DNA of 64,000 nt, taken from Allacma fusca. Its lineage: Eukaryota > Arthropoda > Collembola > Symphypleona > Sminthuridae. The translations under genes were made by a program, and so were the position numbers. Of the stretch, positions 45,011-56,700 are shown one piece after another. The stretch lies in NCBI GenBank assembly GCA_947179485.1, contig OX359246.1:55159632-55223631 (forward strand), given 5' to 3'. Within the stretch, counting starts at the first letter, position 1. The number at the start of each line of letters is the position of its first letter. The notes under the pieces were generated by a model. That model made no database searches. It was not told where the DNA came from and saw only the letters and a program-made list of their open reading frames with translations.

Positions 45011-47413
45011 TTATAGGTCGAGACGGTTTACTTTCTTCCGTACCCGAGTCGGGTATCTTCGGGTATGTAAATTGTGATCGTTGTGTTCACTTAATCCGGT
45101 TTCCTCTGAGGTAATTGGTGTTTCCTTGTCTGGAAGAGTCAGTGACTCGTTAGAGGGTTGGTAATCCTCAGGCACTGCACTATTATTGTCTTCTGTTGGG
45201 GGAATCTGTGATTCCTGAAAACTTGAGTCTGGAGTTTTATTAGGAATCAGTGATTCCTTAGGTATTTGATCGTCACTATTGGTCTTCTGTTTCTTCCCAA
45301 CTTCCAGTGGAAGTGTTGGAGATAGATCCGAATATCCCTGTGGGATTTGTCGCACAATAACTTCTGTGGCAAAAGTAACTTTCTTTCCTTTTCTCCTGAC
45401 TACTGGTCTCTTCAGAATAGATTTTAAGTTCTTCTCTCCCTGACTATCTTTGGAATAATGATTATTCCAATCTAGATCCGTGGCTAATTCTACTGCATCG
45501 GTATCTAGATCATACCTAAAAGTATCTTCCAAATCCACCCTGCGCTCCGCCTTTTTGAGCCTCTGTACGTGGACAATTTGCACCCGATCCGGGGAGAGAC
45601 AATCTTGAATTTTATAATTATCTCTCTCCAGAACCTCTATAATCTTATAAGGTCCCTTATAAGAGTGCAAAAATCTCTGTAATTTCCCTGTAGTTCGGAT
45701 GGGTGTGAATACTCGGACGGTGTCACCCAACCGAAATTTAACATCACGCCTCTTTGCATCATACCATTTTTTGCTATAGTCCTGTTTCTGTCTAATTTTT
45801 AGGATGGCATTTTTTACTCTCTGTCTCGCCTGTTCGTCCGTAACGGGAAAAGTAATAATTCCATCACTTTGTAAGGCAAAGTCAAAATCATTTATTGCCT
45901 CTCTGTGGAACATCATAAAAAATGGTGTCTCTTTCGTAACGTCGTGTTTACTGGTATTATAGGCGTATATGAGATAAGGCAGACACCTGCACCAGTACTT
46001 CTCATCTTTCTCTTGGGCATAATGGCTAAGCATGGTGCTAAGTGTCTGTACGGTCCGCTCTATCTGTCCCATACTATTATGGTGGAAGGCGGTGCTTATT
46101 TTTTGATTTATTTGGAGAGCTGACAGTAATTGCTTCGTTACCTCGGCTCGAAATTCAGATCCAGCGTCTGAAAGAATATTTTTAAACAAACCATACTTAG
46201 TGAAAACACGGTTGATTAGGAAGTTCACTACTTTGTCTGCTGCTTTGTCACGTATAGCTTCTGCAATAACAAACTTTGAGACATAATCTTGCGCAATGAC
46301 TATGTATTTCATGCCTGAAATGCTCCGATTCATGGGGCCTATGAGGTCTATACATAGGGCATCTCCAATTTCATTCACACGAATGGGATGCAAGAAGCCA
46401 GCTGGCTTGTTACACACCCTCTTAGCTGCTTGGCAACTTTCGCATGATAATACATACTTAGCTACGGAAATGTTAATATTTTTCCAATGATAACGACGGT
46501 TTATTCTAGCGAGAGTTTTATGGTAGCCCAAGTGTCCTCCACATAGTAATCCATCATGAGCTCTTCCTAACAGAAAGTTTCGAATTACTCGAGGAACTGA
46601 TAATTTTTCCTCTCCTCGGACCTTAATCCACAGGAGCCCCTGGGAGTCGTAAAAGTAATGAGAATATTTGTTTCTTTCTTCTGTGGGAAGTGTCGAGAAT
46701 TTATCCAACTTCTCTCTCACGATTTTAAGGACTGGGTCCTCCTCCTGCATTTGTTTTAGGTCGTGTTCTGGGAGCAATTCGATTTGAGGCTCATTATATA
46801 AAGAAAAGAGGACAACGTGAGGAGAATCACTTTCCTCCGGACAACCTTGCAGAGCTGTCTCTCCAATTACTTCCAGTAATTCCTCTCCTCCAGATCGCTT
46901 GTGCTTTTTAACAAAGCTCAGTGGTCGCCTGGATTTATTTGTATTCCGGGTGATCACTGGAGCTTCCTTAATCAGCTCAAAACCTCTTCCGTCTTTGAAC
47001 CGGATTACTCCTTCTTGGATTTGGAATCTCAACGTCTCAAGATTTTTAGCAGTCAGCTCTAGCTCATTTTTTTCGAGTGGAGATGAGAACTGCTCTCGCT
47101 TACAGTGGTTGTTTTTATTTATCCACGTAGACGACGCAGTTTTCTCCTTAACTTGCTTAATCCACTTTTCTACCTGAAGATTGGCTTGGCGGAATTGTTT
47201 TATTTCTTCCTCTTCTTCAGGAGAAGTCTGGGGTTCCATAGGTTTTTCTGGAGTCCCTGTAAAATTGACAATTCGGCGACCAGAGCGAATTCTACGTGAT
47301 TGAGAATCGTAGATTTTCTCCGGCAGCTGAACTATCGTTTTTATATTATCTTCGGGGAGCAGCAAGTCTTCAAGAGCTTCAGGAGGGATAGAGAACTCCT
47401 CTGACTTTTGTTC
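45011..47413 (-). CDS. Integrase ORF of the giant retroelement
   Basis: The integrase inserts the cDNA into the chromosome. This frame is the same as that of the preceding PR-RT-RH ORF and follows its TGA directly. There is no ATG until 47239. In order it has an uncharacterised N-terminal region (about 200 residues) and an HHCC zinc domain (HDGLLCGGH, then CESC). The catalytic core has Asp in CIDLIGPM, Asp in LSDAGSEF and Glu in GQIERT, with exactly 35 residues between the last two (D,D35E). A GPY-like C-terminal module follows (YKGPYKIIEVLERDNY), then a polar Ser/Pro/Glu-rich tail of about 170 residues. All catalytic residues are present. It could be made by readthrough of the UGA or by starting at the ATG at 47239, which keeps the whole integrase. 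Confidence 0.9.
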   Translation of the reverse strand, partial: EQKSEEFSIPPEALEDLLLPEDNIKTIVQLPEKIYDSQSRRIRSGRRIVNFTGTPEKPMEPQTSPEEEEEIKQFRQANLQVEKWIKQVKEKTASSTWINKNNHCKREQFSSPLEKNELELTAKNLETLRFQIQEGVIRFKDGRGFELIKEAPVITRNTNKSRRPLSFVKKHKRSGGEELLEVIGETALQGCPEESDSPHVVLFSLYNEPQIELLPEHDLKQMQEEDPVLKIVREKLDKFSTLPTEERNKYSHYFYDSQGLLWIKVRGEEKLSVPRVIRNFLLGRAHDGLLCGGHLGYHKTLARINRRYHWKNINISVAKYVLSCESCQAAKRVCNKPAGFLHPIRVNEIGDALCIDLIGPMNRSISGMKYIVIAQDYVSKFVIAEAIRDKAADKVVNFLINRVFTKYGLFKNILSDAGSEFRAEVTKQLLSALQINQKISTAFHHNSMGQIERTVQTLSTMLSHYAQEKDEKYWCRCLPYLIYAYNTSKHDVTKETPFFMMFHREAINDFDFALQSDGIITFPVTDEQARQRVKNAILKIRQKQDYSKKWYDAKRRDVKFRLGDTVRVFTPIRTTGKLQRFLHSYKGPYKIIEVLERDNYKIQDCLSPDRVQIVHVQRLKKAERRVDLEDTFRYDLDTDAVELATDLDWNNHYSKDSQGEKNLKSILKRPVVRRKGKKVTFATEVIVRQIPQGYSDLSPTLPLEVGKKQKTNSDDQIPKESLIPNKTPDSSFQESQIPPTEDNNSAVPEDYQPSNESLTLPDKETPITSEETGLSEHNDHNLHTRRYPTRVRKKVNRLDL

Positions 47414-50400
47414 TCAATCCGGGGAGTGAGGATCATAGTTTTTGTCAGATTCTGGCTCCCTCGGTTCCGAATTTTTGTTCAGGTATTTCTTTCCGAGTTC
47501 TCCGGATTTTATTTTTTCTATAGAGGACTTTTGGACCTCTGAGGGGAGATCTGGTTTAATTGATCTCGCGTCTCTGGTCTGAAAATCCTCAGTTGGGAAT
47601 TTCGATAATTCTTCTCCAGTTTTCTCTCCTTGTGAGCCGTTTACTTTGTCATTGATATCATGTGAGAGTTCGGCCAGTGGTGGCAGTGACTTTGTTTTAT
47701 TTAAGTCATCGTGACCTTTGGCCGAGTTCTCCTGTGGTAGTGTCAACTTCTCATTCACCAAGTATAATTTATTTTTTTGTTCTATATCCAAAATCATTAT
47801 CATGTTTTGTTCGTAGATACTTTCATTTGTAGCGACCCAAGTGTCATTATTTCTGTCTATATTCTCAAAAATACCAAATTTGTGAATAGTTACTAGAGTA
47901 TCAACTGATAGAGTCCAATTTTGTATAGGTTTGACTACTTCATAGTATGTGTTGTTATAAGAATCCATTTCCACATGTGGATCTTCCTCGTCCAGTGCTG
48001 GAAATATGACTAGGATTTCCACACAGTTTCCAACTTTCTTAAATCGTTCAGTACCATTGCACTGAGCTATCCTACTTTGGACGTTCTTATCTAAGTAGAG
48101 TAGCCCCGGTGCAATAATACTGTCCTGAATAACTGCAGCGGTTGGAACTAAAGGTGGAATTATTCCGTTCTTAATAAGGGATTTTGGGAAATTTCTTCCT
48201 GTCTTGGGAGAATTTTTATGAGGTAATTCCTCTTTGATGATTTCAGGTTTGATATTTTTATGAATTAAGGAATCAGCGGGGTCTAATTCTAAAACCCGGT
48301 CGTCCTCCGTATCTGCTAAATCCTCCTCCTTGTAGGGGAGGGCGGCGCGAGACAAAAAGTCTGCGTCCAGATGCGTATTACCTGCTTTATATGTGACTAT
48401 GAAGTCAAACTCCTGAAGTTTAAACACAAATTTGTTAATGCGATGATTTGGGCTTTTTTGTAATTTTAAATAACAGAGCGCAAGATGATCGCTTCTAATA
48501 CTAAATTTCCGCAAATAGAGGTATTGCCTGAACTTCCTTACTGCATATATTACTGCTGTAAGTTCTAATTCAGTGACAGAGTAATTTTTTTCGGATGCTA
48601 TGAGTGTTCGTGAGGCATAGGCTATAGGATGCTCCCCCTCTTCGTCTTGAAGGACGCAACAGCCTAGTCCAGACAAACTTGCATCTGTATGTAGTATACA
48701 GGGCGAGGTAGGGTTAAAATGTTTAAGTACTGGGCTAGTAATGAGAATTTCTTTTAGCTTTTCAAATGCCTTTGTAGCTTCCTCGCTCCATTCAAATGCG
48801 TATACTCTCTTCTTCAGCTTAGACTTACCACTGCTTCCCTTCCATGCATTGGATATGGGATGAGCTATGGCTGCAAAATTGAGTATGTATCTACGATAAA
48901 AACTGCATATACCAAAAAATCTTCTGGCCTCAGTTTCTGATTTGGGTACAGGTATGCTTCTAATAGCTTCTACCTTTTCAGGATCTGGACTGGTTCCGTG
49001 TCGTGAAACCTTAAATCCAAGTACTATAACTTCAAAATAGCCAAACTTACATTTTGATGGTTTAAATCTGAAGTTTTTGTTGCTTGCTCTCAATAATAGC
49101 TCTTCTAGTGATGCTAACTTATCCTCCATGTTAACGCCATAGGAGATAACATCATCTAAATAAACCATAGCTCCTCTAAATTTTAGAGATGCTAACATTT
49201 GATCCGCTGCTTTCTGAAAAGCTGATGGAGCAATTTTTATTCCCATTGGTAAGCGTTTGAAACAATATAGACCATCTTGTGTGATGAAAGAAGTTTTAAC
49301 TTGATCATCCTTATGAATGAGGAGCTGAAAAAATCCACTCTCCATGTCTAGGGTGTCAAAAATAGCTGACTTGTTGAACTGCATAAGAATATCATCTATA
49401 CGTGCGATAGGATAGACTTGGTCTGTTATAGTTTTATTTAGACTCCTATAGTCTACAACTGGTCGAAAAGTCTTGTCCTTTTTCCTTACGAGGAATAAAG
49501 GGCTGCTATATGGACCATTTACTTCACGTATAATGTCAGCATCCAACATCTTTTGAACTTCTTCCCTTACCTTTTCTCTCTCTACGGGAGAGCATGGAAA
49601 AGGTTTACACTGTACGGGGGGATTATCTCCCGTATGTATTCGTACAGGTTCTATCCAAGCTGGATCCTTCAAGTCTTCTTTACTAAAAGCAAAACATTCC
49701 GGATACCTAGCCAATAATTCTCTATATTGTGCCTGCGCTTTTGGTGGCAATAAAGGGTTTATGTCAAAACAGTCTAATTGTTGTTGAGTAAGTCTTTTTG
49801 ACACATCCCTAATTTTCTGTCTTTTTAGTTTTATTATTTCGAACTCCTTTTCAGCGTGTCCGACTGTAGTTTTCCAGTACATAGTTTTAGCTCGAGGAGT
49901 GGGATTGAAAATAAAGGCATATGGGTCTTCAGTTGGGACCACTCCCGCAGCTACTAATAATCGAGTCTGATTGTATAATTTTTCTGAGGGTATAATTAAA
50001 AAATCTTCTTTGATATCTTTGGGAAGATAAACTGGAACTTTCATGTGACAATATGGTGGTATTACCACGTTCTTTGCAATTTGCAGTGCATATTTATAAT
50101 CTGGTGGTGGATTATTGAATGCAAAAACTGACTTTACATATGCAGTATCATCTTTCTTCGTGCCCATATATAAGTGAGTGTCTTGGTCCATGGAAATGGT
50201 ACCGAAATATCTACTGGAGATGGTCTTTTTGTCATAGTCCAAAATTACACCAAAAGGTTCCAGTAGATCTTCTCCGATAATTAGTAAAGGCTCTAATTTT
50301 TCCATTACTAATCCTGTCCATATAAGTTCATGACCTTCAATTTTTATTGGGAACCTTGCGACTGCAATGGGCTTATGAAGTTCTCCCGAAGCTACCGACA

Positions 50401-50755
50401 CTTGTAAAGTGCTGGGAGCCTCCTTAAGTTGAGCACATTTGGGCACTAAGGTTCTTTGCACAAAGGATCTGTTTGCTCCTGAATCAAGCAGTGATGGTAT
50501 TACTGCGCTACAGATATGTACCTGTATAGTAGCTTTGCTACTTGAAGCTAACCTGCATGGTGATAAATCAATAATACTACAATGAGTTCTGTCCAGATTG
50601 ACTTCCTTTGCTTTTGCTGCAAAGATATCCAATCGGGCTTGTATGTCACAATCAATTCCGTTCCTGTTCTCAAAATTATCTTGGGAAGTTTTTATGGAAG
50701 GGTTATTTTGAGTCGCTAATTCAATGTTTACTATTGGGGGTGCTTCCCCCTCCAT
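47414..50755 (-). CDS. Pol ORF: aspartic protease, reverse transcriptase, RNase H
   Basis: This 1113-residue ORF begins at the ATG at 50755 inside the end of the Gag ORF, in the -1 frame with a 25-nt overlap. The protease has the active site LLDSGANRSF (about residue 86). The RT has VVDYRSLNK, FDTLDMESGF and the catalytic YLDD (about 530). RNase H has HTDAS, TELELTAV and RSDHLALCYL, so the acidic residues are present. The connection and RNase H sequence are typical of Ty3/gypsy elements. About 240 residues of unassigned sequence follow before a TGA. Together these parts mature the Gag-Pol polyprotein and make the cDNA inside virus-like particles. No frameshift or stop breaks the domains. Confidence 0.93.
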   Translation of the reverse strand: MEGEAPPIVNIELATQNNPSIKTSQDNFENRNGIDCDIQARLDIFAAKAKEVNLDRTHCSIIDLSPCRLASSSKATIQVHICSAVIPSLLDSGANRSFVQRTLVPKCAQLKEAPSTLQVSVASGELHKPIAVARFPIKIEGHELIWTGLVMEKLEPLLIIGEDLLEPFGVILDYDKKTISSRYFGTISMDQDTHLYMGTKKDDTAYVKSVFAFNNPPPDYKYALQIAKNVVIPPYCHMKVPVYLPKDIKEDFLIIPSEKLYNQTRLLVAAGVVPTEDPYAFIFNPTPRAKTMYWKTTVGHAEKEFEIIKLKRQKIRDVSKRLTQQQLDCFDINPLLPPKAQAQYRELLARYPECFAFSKEDLKDPAWIEPVRIHTGDNPPVQCKPFPCSPVEREKVREEVQKMLDADIIREVNGPYSSPLFLVRKKDKTFRPVVDYRSLNKTITDQVYPIARIDDILMQFNKSAIFDTLDMESGFFQLLIHKDDQVKTSFITQDGLYCFKRLPMGIKIAPSAFQKAADQMLASLKFRGAMVYLDDVISYGVNMEDKLASLEELLLRASNKNFRFKPSKCKFGYFEVIVLGFKVSRHGTSPDPEKVEAIRSIPVPKSETEARRFFGICSFYRRYILNFAAIAHPISNAWKGSSGKSKLKKRVYAFEWSEEATKAFEKLKEILITSPVLKHFNPTSPCILHTDASLSGLGCCVLQDEEGEHPIAYASRTLIASEKNYSVTELELTAVIYAVRKFRQYLYLRKFSIRSDHLALCYLKLQKSPNHRINKFVFKLQEFDFIVTYKAGNTHLDADFLSRAALPYKEEDLADTEDDRVLELDPADSLIHKNIKPEIIKEELPHKNSPKTGRNFPKSLIKNGIIPPLVPTAAVIQDSIIAPGLLYLDKNVQSRIAQCNGTERFKKVGNCVEILVIFPALDEEDPHVEMDSYNNTYYEVVKPIQNWTLSVDTLVTIHKFGIFENIDRNNDTWVATNESIYEQNMIMILDIEQKNKLYLVNEKLTLPQENSAKGHDDLNKTKSLPPLAELSHDINDKVNGSQGEKTGEELSKFPTEDFQTRDARSIKPDLPSEVQKSSIEKIKSGELGKKYLNKNSEPREPESDKNYDPHSPD

Positions 50756-53700
50756 CCGTTTCCCGATTGTGATTTACTGGGATGGGGACTATCGTCTCTC
50801 CTACTTTCGGGACACTGGTTTTTCCTATGCCCGAAATTTTTACAGTGATAGCATACTGGAACTAGAGCATCCTCCGGTTGCTCGACTAAAGGAGCCTGTT
50901 CAGTTCGACCTCTAGGAGGAACAAACCTTGGTTTCCAGCCTGGAGTAAAAGGGGCTGGTGATTGAGAAGAATTTCGTCCATCGCTTCCCTGGCGAGAATC
51001 TCTCTTCCCTTCCCACGAGCTATTTCTATTTCCCTTGTACTCCTCTCCTCGAGATGACATTCCTTCTGAGCTATATTTGCCATCTCTATCATCAGAACTA
51101 TTCCCGGAATACTGATTCCCGGAATTATTCTTCCGAAAATTGTTTCCTCCTTTATCCGATGATCCGGATTCGTTGCCTTTTCTCCAGTTATCCTGGCTAT
51201 TTCGTCTTTCCTTCCAATTATTACCTTGTCCTCGATAATCTTTTCCCTGCTCAGGTCTCGCGTAATATTCTTTGTCACGCTCCTGATTATCCCTCTCTCT
51301 ACGGCGACCTTCTCTTTCCTCCCAACGGCTTTCTCTTTGATATTTCCGTCGGTCAAAATAAGGAGATGGAGACCGATTGCTATTAGAGTCTCTACTTCTC
51401 TGCGAGGGTTCCCAGTCAGAAGAGCTATTGCGACTCTGACTACCTGAAGTTTTGTTGGGATTTCGTGAAAAATCTCTCGATTTATGCTCCACTGGTTTAC
51501 TAGTCTTTGGCACTACTGATAGGTTTTGTTCTAACAGGTTGTTTAAGGCAGCTACCTGAACTTGTGTAGTTTCCTTTGACTGCCCTAACTCCTGTAGAGT
51601 TTTGTTTATATTTTTCAGGGTATCGCTGACATTTGGTTCCCCTACGTTATTAGGGTTGCCATATGTCATCCTATCGTCCCACCATCGTTGTACCACAGCT
51701 ATAAGGTGGTCCAAGTTTCTGAACCGCCTTCCAGCTATAGCTGCTAGTACTTCAGGTGCGAGTCCTAATTTTATCAATCTGATTTTTTCAGGGTCCAACA
51801 TTTGTGGATTCACCTTATTCATCAGTACGATCTTTGCATCCAGATAAGTCATGGGATTTTCGTTAGGGGTCATTTTCTTTTGCTCCATAACAGTCCTTAG
51901 TCTTTCTGGATTTATTTGATATCTTGCAATAAATGCAGCTCTGAACATATCCCACGTTATATCATGGTCGAACCCTTCAATTAGTCCAATTTGGTTTATC
52001 CAAGTGGATATCCAAGACTTGAAAGGTTCTTTTAGTACATGCATGGTATAACGTATTTTTTCCAATAAAGATCTATTTTGGAATCTTAAAAGCTGAATTT
52101 CGACCTTTTCCAAAATATCTGTTGGGTCATCAATTCCAATTTGGAATGGAATTGTTCCATACATTAACGCAGCTCCATTCATCATGTCTAGATCGGGATT
52201 GAGATCAAACTCGTCTTCGTCCCAGAAATCAAATTGGTTATCCTCGTAAGGAGGTGGCTGATCGTCCTCACTTTGTGAATCCGAATTTTGATTATGATTG
52301 GCCGGAATGCGGGGCGGATTACGCCTTCTCCAATTATTTCTTCTGTTAAAGGGCGGGTTAAATGGTGGATTGTACCCGTCTGAACTATTATTTTCGTCCG
52401 AACTTGATGATGGTGCGTCAGGATCTTCAGGAGGTGCGCCGGCTCGAACTCTAGGTAGTTGGCGAGGCGGTGACCTTCTGCGTTGATTGTTGTTGGGATT
52501 TCTGAGCCTTAGGACTGGTCCTTCGAGAAGTATCTCGTTCAAGAGATTTTCAACTTCTGGAGCTCTTCTTCCTTGATGTTGGTTTATATTAGGAAAAAGT
52601 CTGTCATAAGGTGGTGGGTTTATAGAATCATATACCCAATGTTGGGGTGGTCTGGGGATATTATTGTTCAGAGATACGCCTCTATTTTCATTACTAATCG
52701 GTCGAATTGGTCTGGGGATATTATTATTTATACGTATCCCTCCATCATCATGGCAATTATTGCAATGTGCATGGAGATTCCTAGCATTATTTCTTTCCAC
52801 TAGGCTCTCCCTGCTTCTTCCCAGAAAGTTTCTAAAAAATCTAGAAGCTCGGTCATTTAGATTATCTTGGGGGGAGTGTGGAATGTTATTATTTCGCTGG
52901 CTTGGGTTTCGAGGGTTATTTTGCCCGTTAGAATCGGCACCTCTTCTGTTGACAGGGATCCTTGGGGATCGTTGGGCTGGACCGGGTGGAATCCTAGCCT
53001 CATCACTGTCCACTGAATCATCATCCGAATCTTGGGGTTTATTTGTTACAATGTCGGCCTCTCTTGGTCCCACGTAATCTCGAGTCAAAAACTCAATTTC
53101 TGCGGGATTAAAATCTCCTAGTTCTAATTGTGTGAGAGGATATCGTACTCCTCTTTCGTCCCATAGGTAATCAATGCCTAATATTGGACGGTTATTTCTC
53201 TGCCGATTTTCACGTGCTTGATCAGCAGCATAATATGAAAATCTTACCATTACTCCCGAAGGGTATTGGTTTATGTAGCCTTGCTCATTGACAAATGCAT
53301 AAAAATATGTATGCTGTCTGTCTAAATATCTATCATCTATCGCTAATCTGAATCTTTCCAATCTATTCTCAGAATCTTCTCCGTCTGAATCGCCGGGTTG
53401 AGCTTCACCGTGTCTAATACGGGTGATGAGTGCTTCACCATTATCTCCACGGCTCAGATATCTTTGTAACTGGGCTCTGGTTATAGTGAGAGTAATGAAG
53501 CATGGTACATCTGGTGCTCGAGTCGTAACTTGTCTTGTGGCTAAGTTAAGATATAGAGGTACATTCTCATTTTCCCTCCGGACCCTTCGTGTCCCTCCTG
53601 GCCGATGAGTATATGTCCTACGTGCCATTCGACCAGCTGGGCGATTTTCTTGTTCACTATCTGAACTATCTGAAGTGTATCTACGTGTTATAATTCTACC

Positions 53701-56700
53701 TTCTTCCTCGGAATCTTCCTCAGATGTATGCAAATTCCAAATTCTAATCTGGGCTTGTCTTGTTAAAGCTCCTAAGGTCCTAGAGTCTACATACCTTCTA
53801 ACTAATTTATTTCGACCTGATGGTCTATAATTAATGATTTCATCAGTCCTAGGGTGCATAAAGATTATAAATCTTCCATCCCTGCGTCTTCTAAAATAGT
53901 TAGAACTCATCCTTAATTCCTGCATCCTTTGACGTCGCTCATTTAGCCTTACTTGCAGATGTTCTTGTTGTCGTTGTGCAAGTACATCCTCATTAATTAA
54001 TCTCTCATTGGTGATGCGTAATTCTTCCCGTTGTTGCGGGGTTACCATTATTCTATCATACTGCCTTCCATCGGTGGGGCGAGTAGAATATGAGTGTCCT
54101 TCCGCATCATACCATACGGGTATCATTTCAGGTTGCCGTGATGGTCCTGCTACTGGTTCTATGTTTGCAGAGTTGTTCTGGCTTCTTAAGGCACGGAATG
54201 TTGGTGTTGGTGGGATTTGAGCCGATAAGTTTCGTCGTGGAGTTGGAATAGGTTGAGTTAGTTGATTATGAATATCTGGTGAATCTGCATTTTCAACTGT
54301 ACCAGCAATTTGGGTGGGTCTTGAAAAAGAAGTTTCGTCCCTACTTTCCCTAATTGATGGAGTATTTGGTTGAATAAAAATATTAGAGGCCGGTGGAATT
54401 GGCATATGATTATATCTTTCTCGTACTTGTAATGGAATATCATTATTCCAAATAATGGGTAAGGTACCCGCGACTTGGCCTTGTCCGTCATATTGGAATG
54501 GTCTCCTACCTATTTGTACCGATCCTTCGGGAACACGTACCAAAGGATTATGTTCTCCTCCAGGTACGTCTATGATGCCTGTTAGTGGAGTATTATATAA
54601 TACAGAATATCTTGGTCTAACTGGTATCATATGAACTACATTGTTGATGCTTACTAAAGGTAGCGGAGTTCTATCTTCTCGAGCTATTCTTCGTAATACA
54701 TCCCTTGCCATAATTCGGACAAGCCTACCGCCTGGAATCCTAGTGTACCAATCTGGACTAGAAAACCCAGGATGGATAGTACCATCCCGCATTTGGTATA
54801 CCATAATTTCATGATTCCCCAAATTTTGATAATGCCTACCATGATTAGGTGACAATATGGTAGGTATGGGACAAGTGGATTCATATGCTTGATGAGCATC
54901 CGTCTCTCTTTCCCGGAATGCCTCCCATTCTTCTTGTGGAATTCGTCTTTCAGGGCCTACAAAGGCATGTACCGGACGACGTCCATACAGTCTACCGCCT
55001 GGTGACTGATAAGCAGTTACTATTCCCCTTGATGGGTTAGATATGGATTCATTAGGCGTGGGATGATTTTGTTCCACATTTTCCCCACTAACGTTAGAGA
55101 TATCTTCTTCTTCTGGACTCGCATTTTGACTTGCTGAAGATTGTTCGGCTTCGGCTGAGTCAGAATGAGAGGTAGCACTTTGATTATTGTCAGTGCTATC
55201 TCCATTACCTCTATATTGTTCTCTAGGGATACGGAATCGACCTTCATTCCCAATACGATGGTGTGCTGGAGTTTCACCCCATACAAGTCTATACTTGAAT
55301 GTGCCTTCTTCGGGTGTTTTATCTTTCTTTTGGTTAGACAAGCCTCCTTGTACATAAAATTCTTCTCCGTTAGATCTTTCATATACCATTAAATATGCTG
55401 GTCTTGGTGACAGAGGTCCTAGGGCTGGACGTAGCACAACTTCAGGTGGTGGAGTTGGAACACGGGAGACATCTCCTTCAGCTGTTCGTCGTAGGAATTC
55501 CGCAACAGTTACATTTACTAAACGTACATCAATTCGTTGTTCAGGTGGTATGTAATGAACTAATTCTCCATCTTCTCGTTGATATACGGTTATAATCTGA
55601 TGTCTTAATTGGTAGTGTCTACCTGCCCTCGGAGAACGAATCGTTTCTATATGGGTAGTAGGATGGTAACCTCTACCTATCCTATCTCCAAAATCATGTT
55701 CTTGTCCGAATTGGTCTACTCTATTTCGTATAACTTCTCCTTCTGGATGGTGAACAGGTCTATGCCCATATATCTTTCCTCCTGGAGATGGATATCCCCT
55801 AATAATTTGACTAGGTGATAAAGGTGGGAAATCAGTTCCATCTGGAATAATTATTCCAATGGGAGTTGTAACTGGGGTGGATTGTTCTCTAGGTCTATTA
55901 GTCGAACAAGAGGCTACGGGAGTATTATTTCCCTGATTGATATTTGTTCCATCATTTCCTGGTCTCATACCATTTCTTGGAGGAGTCACCTGAGTGCTTA
56001 AAGTTCTTCGTACAAGCCTAGCACTGTTAGTAATATTTGCCATGGTTTCAGCCACATCTTCTTGAGTAAATTGACTACCCATTGTACGCATGGTAGGTAT
56101 TATAGGAGATGTGCCTATGGTATAGGTATTATGCATAGGAGATGAGCCTACATTAGCCCTGTCCCTTGTAATAGGTGATGTACCAAAATGAGAAAAGGTT
56201 GGAGGTCTGTTAAGTGGAGAAGTTGAAACATTTTCCCTAGTATGAGTAGCAGTCTGAGCATTACGCATAGCCTGTGGTCTAAATGCATTTCCTATAGGTG
56301 AAGTGTGTATGTCCCTATATCGGTATTGCTCAGCGCTTACATGAGGTGATGTACCTATATCATGTACTTGACGAATTTCCCCCTGCGTAATCTGAGAAGC
56401 TCGAAAATCCTGTGTTTGGGACAAGTTTTGAGCTCGGGTGGTTGAGGGTGAGCTTTCAGACACTTGTCTTGGAGTTGTATTAGTTCCCATTTCTACAGTG
56501 GTAGAGGTTATAGGACTTGTGCCTATATGCACGGTATTGCTTCTTCCCACAGGTTGTTCATAACTTTCTTGTTCCTCTGCAAAGAGTCTTCTCCCTCTTG
56601 GTGTAGCACCAACAGGCCGTACAAGTACATAGTCCTCATTGAGTTCTACATGAACGGTAATCCGCTGTCTTGGAGGTATAGGATTGTTATCCCTTCGACG

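Noticed and set aside
52298-53077. Plus-strand ORFs of 60-137 codons opposite Gag
   Set aside because: They are antisense shadows of the long Gag ORF with no recognisable domain.
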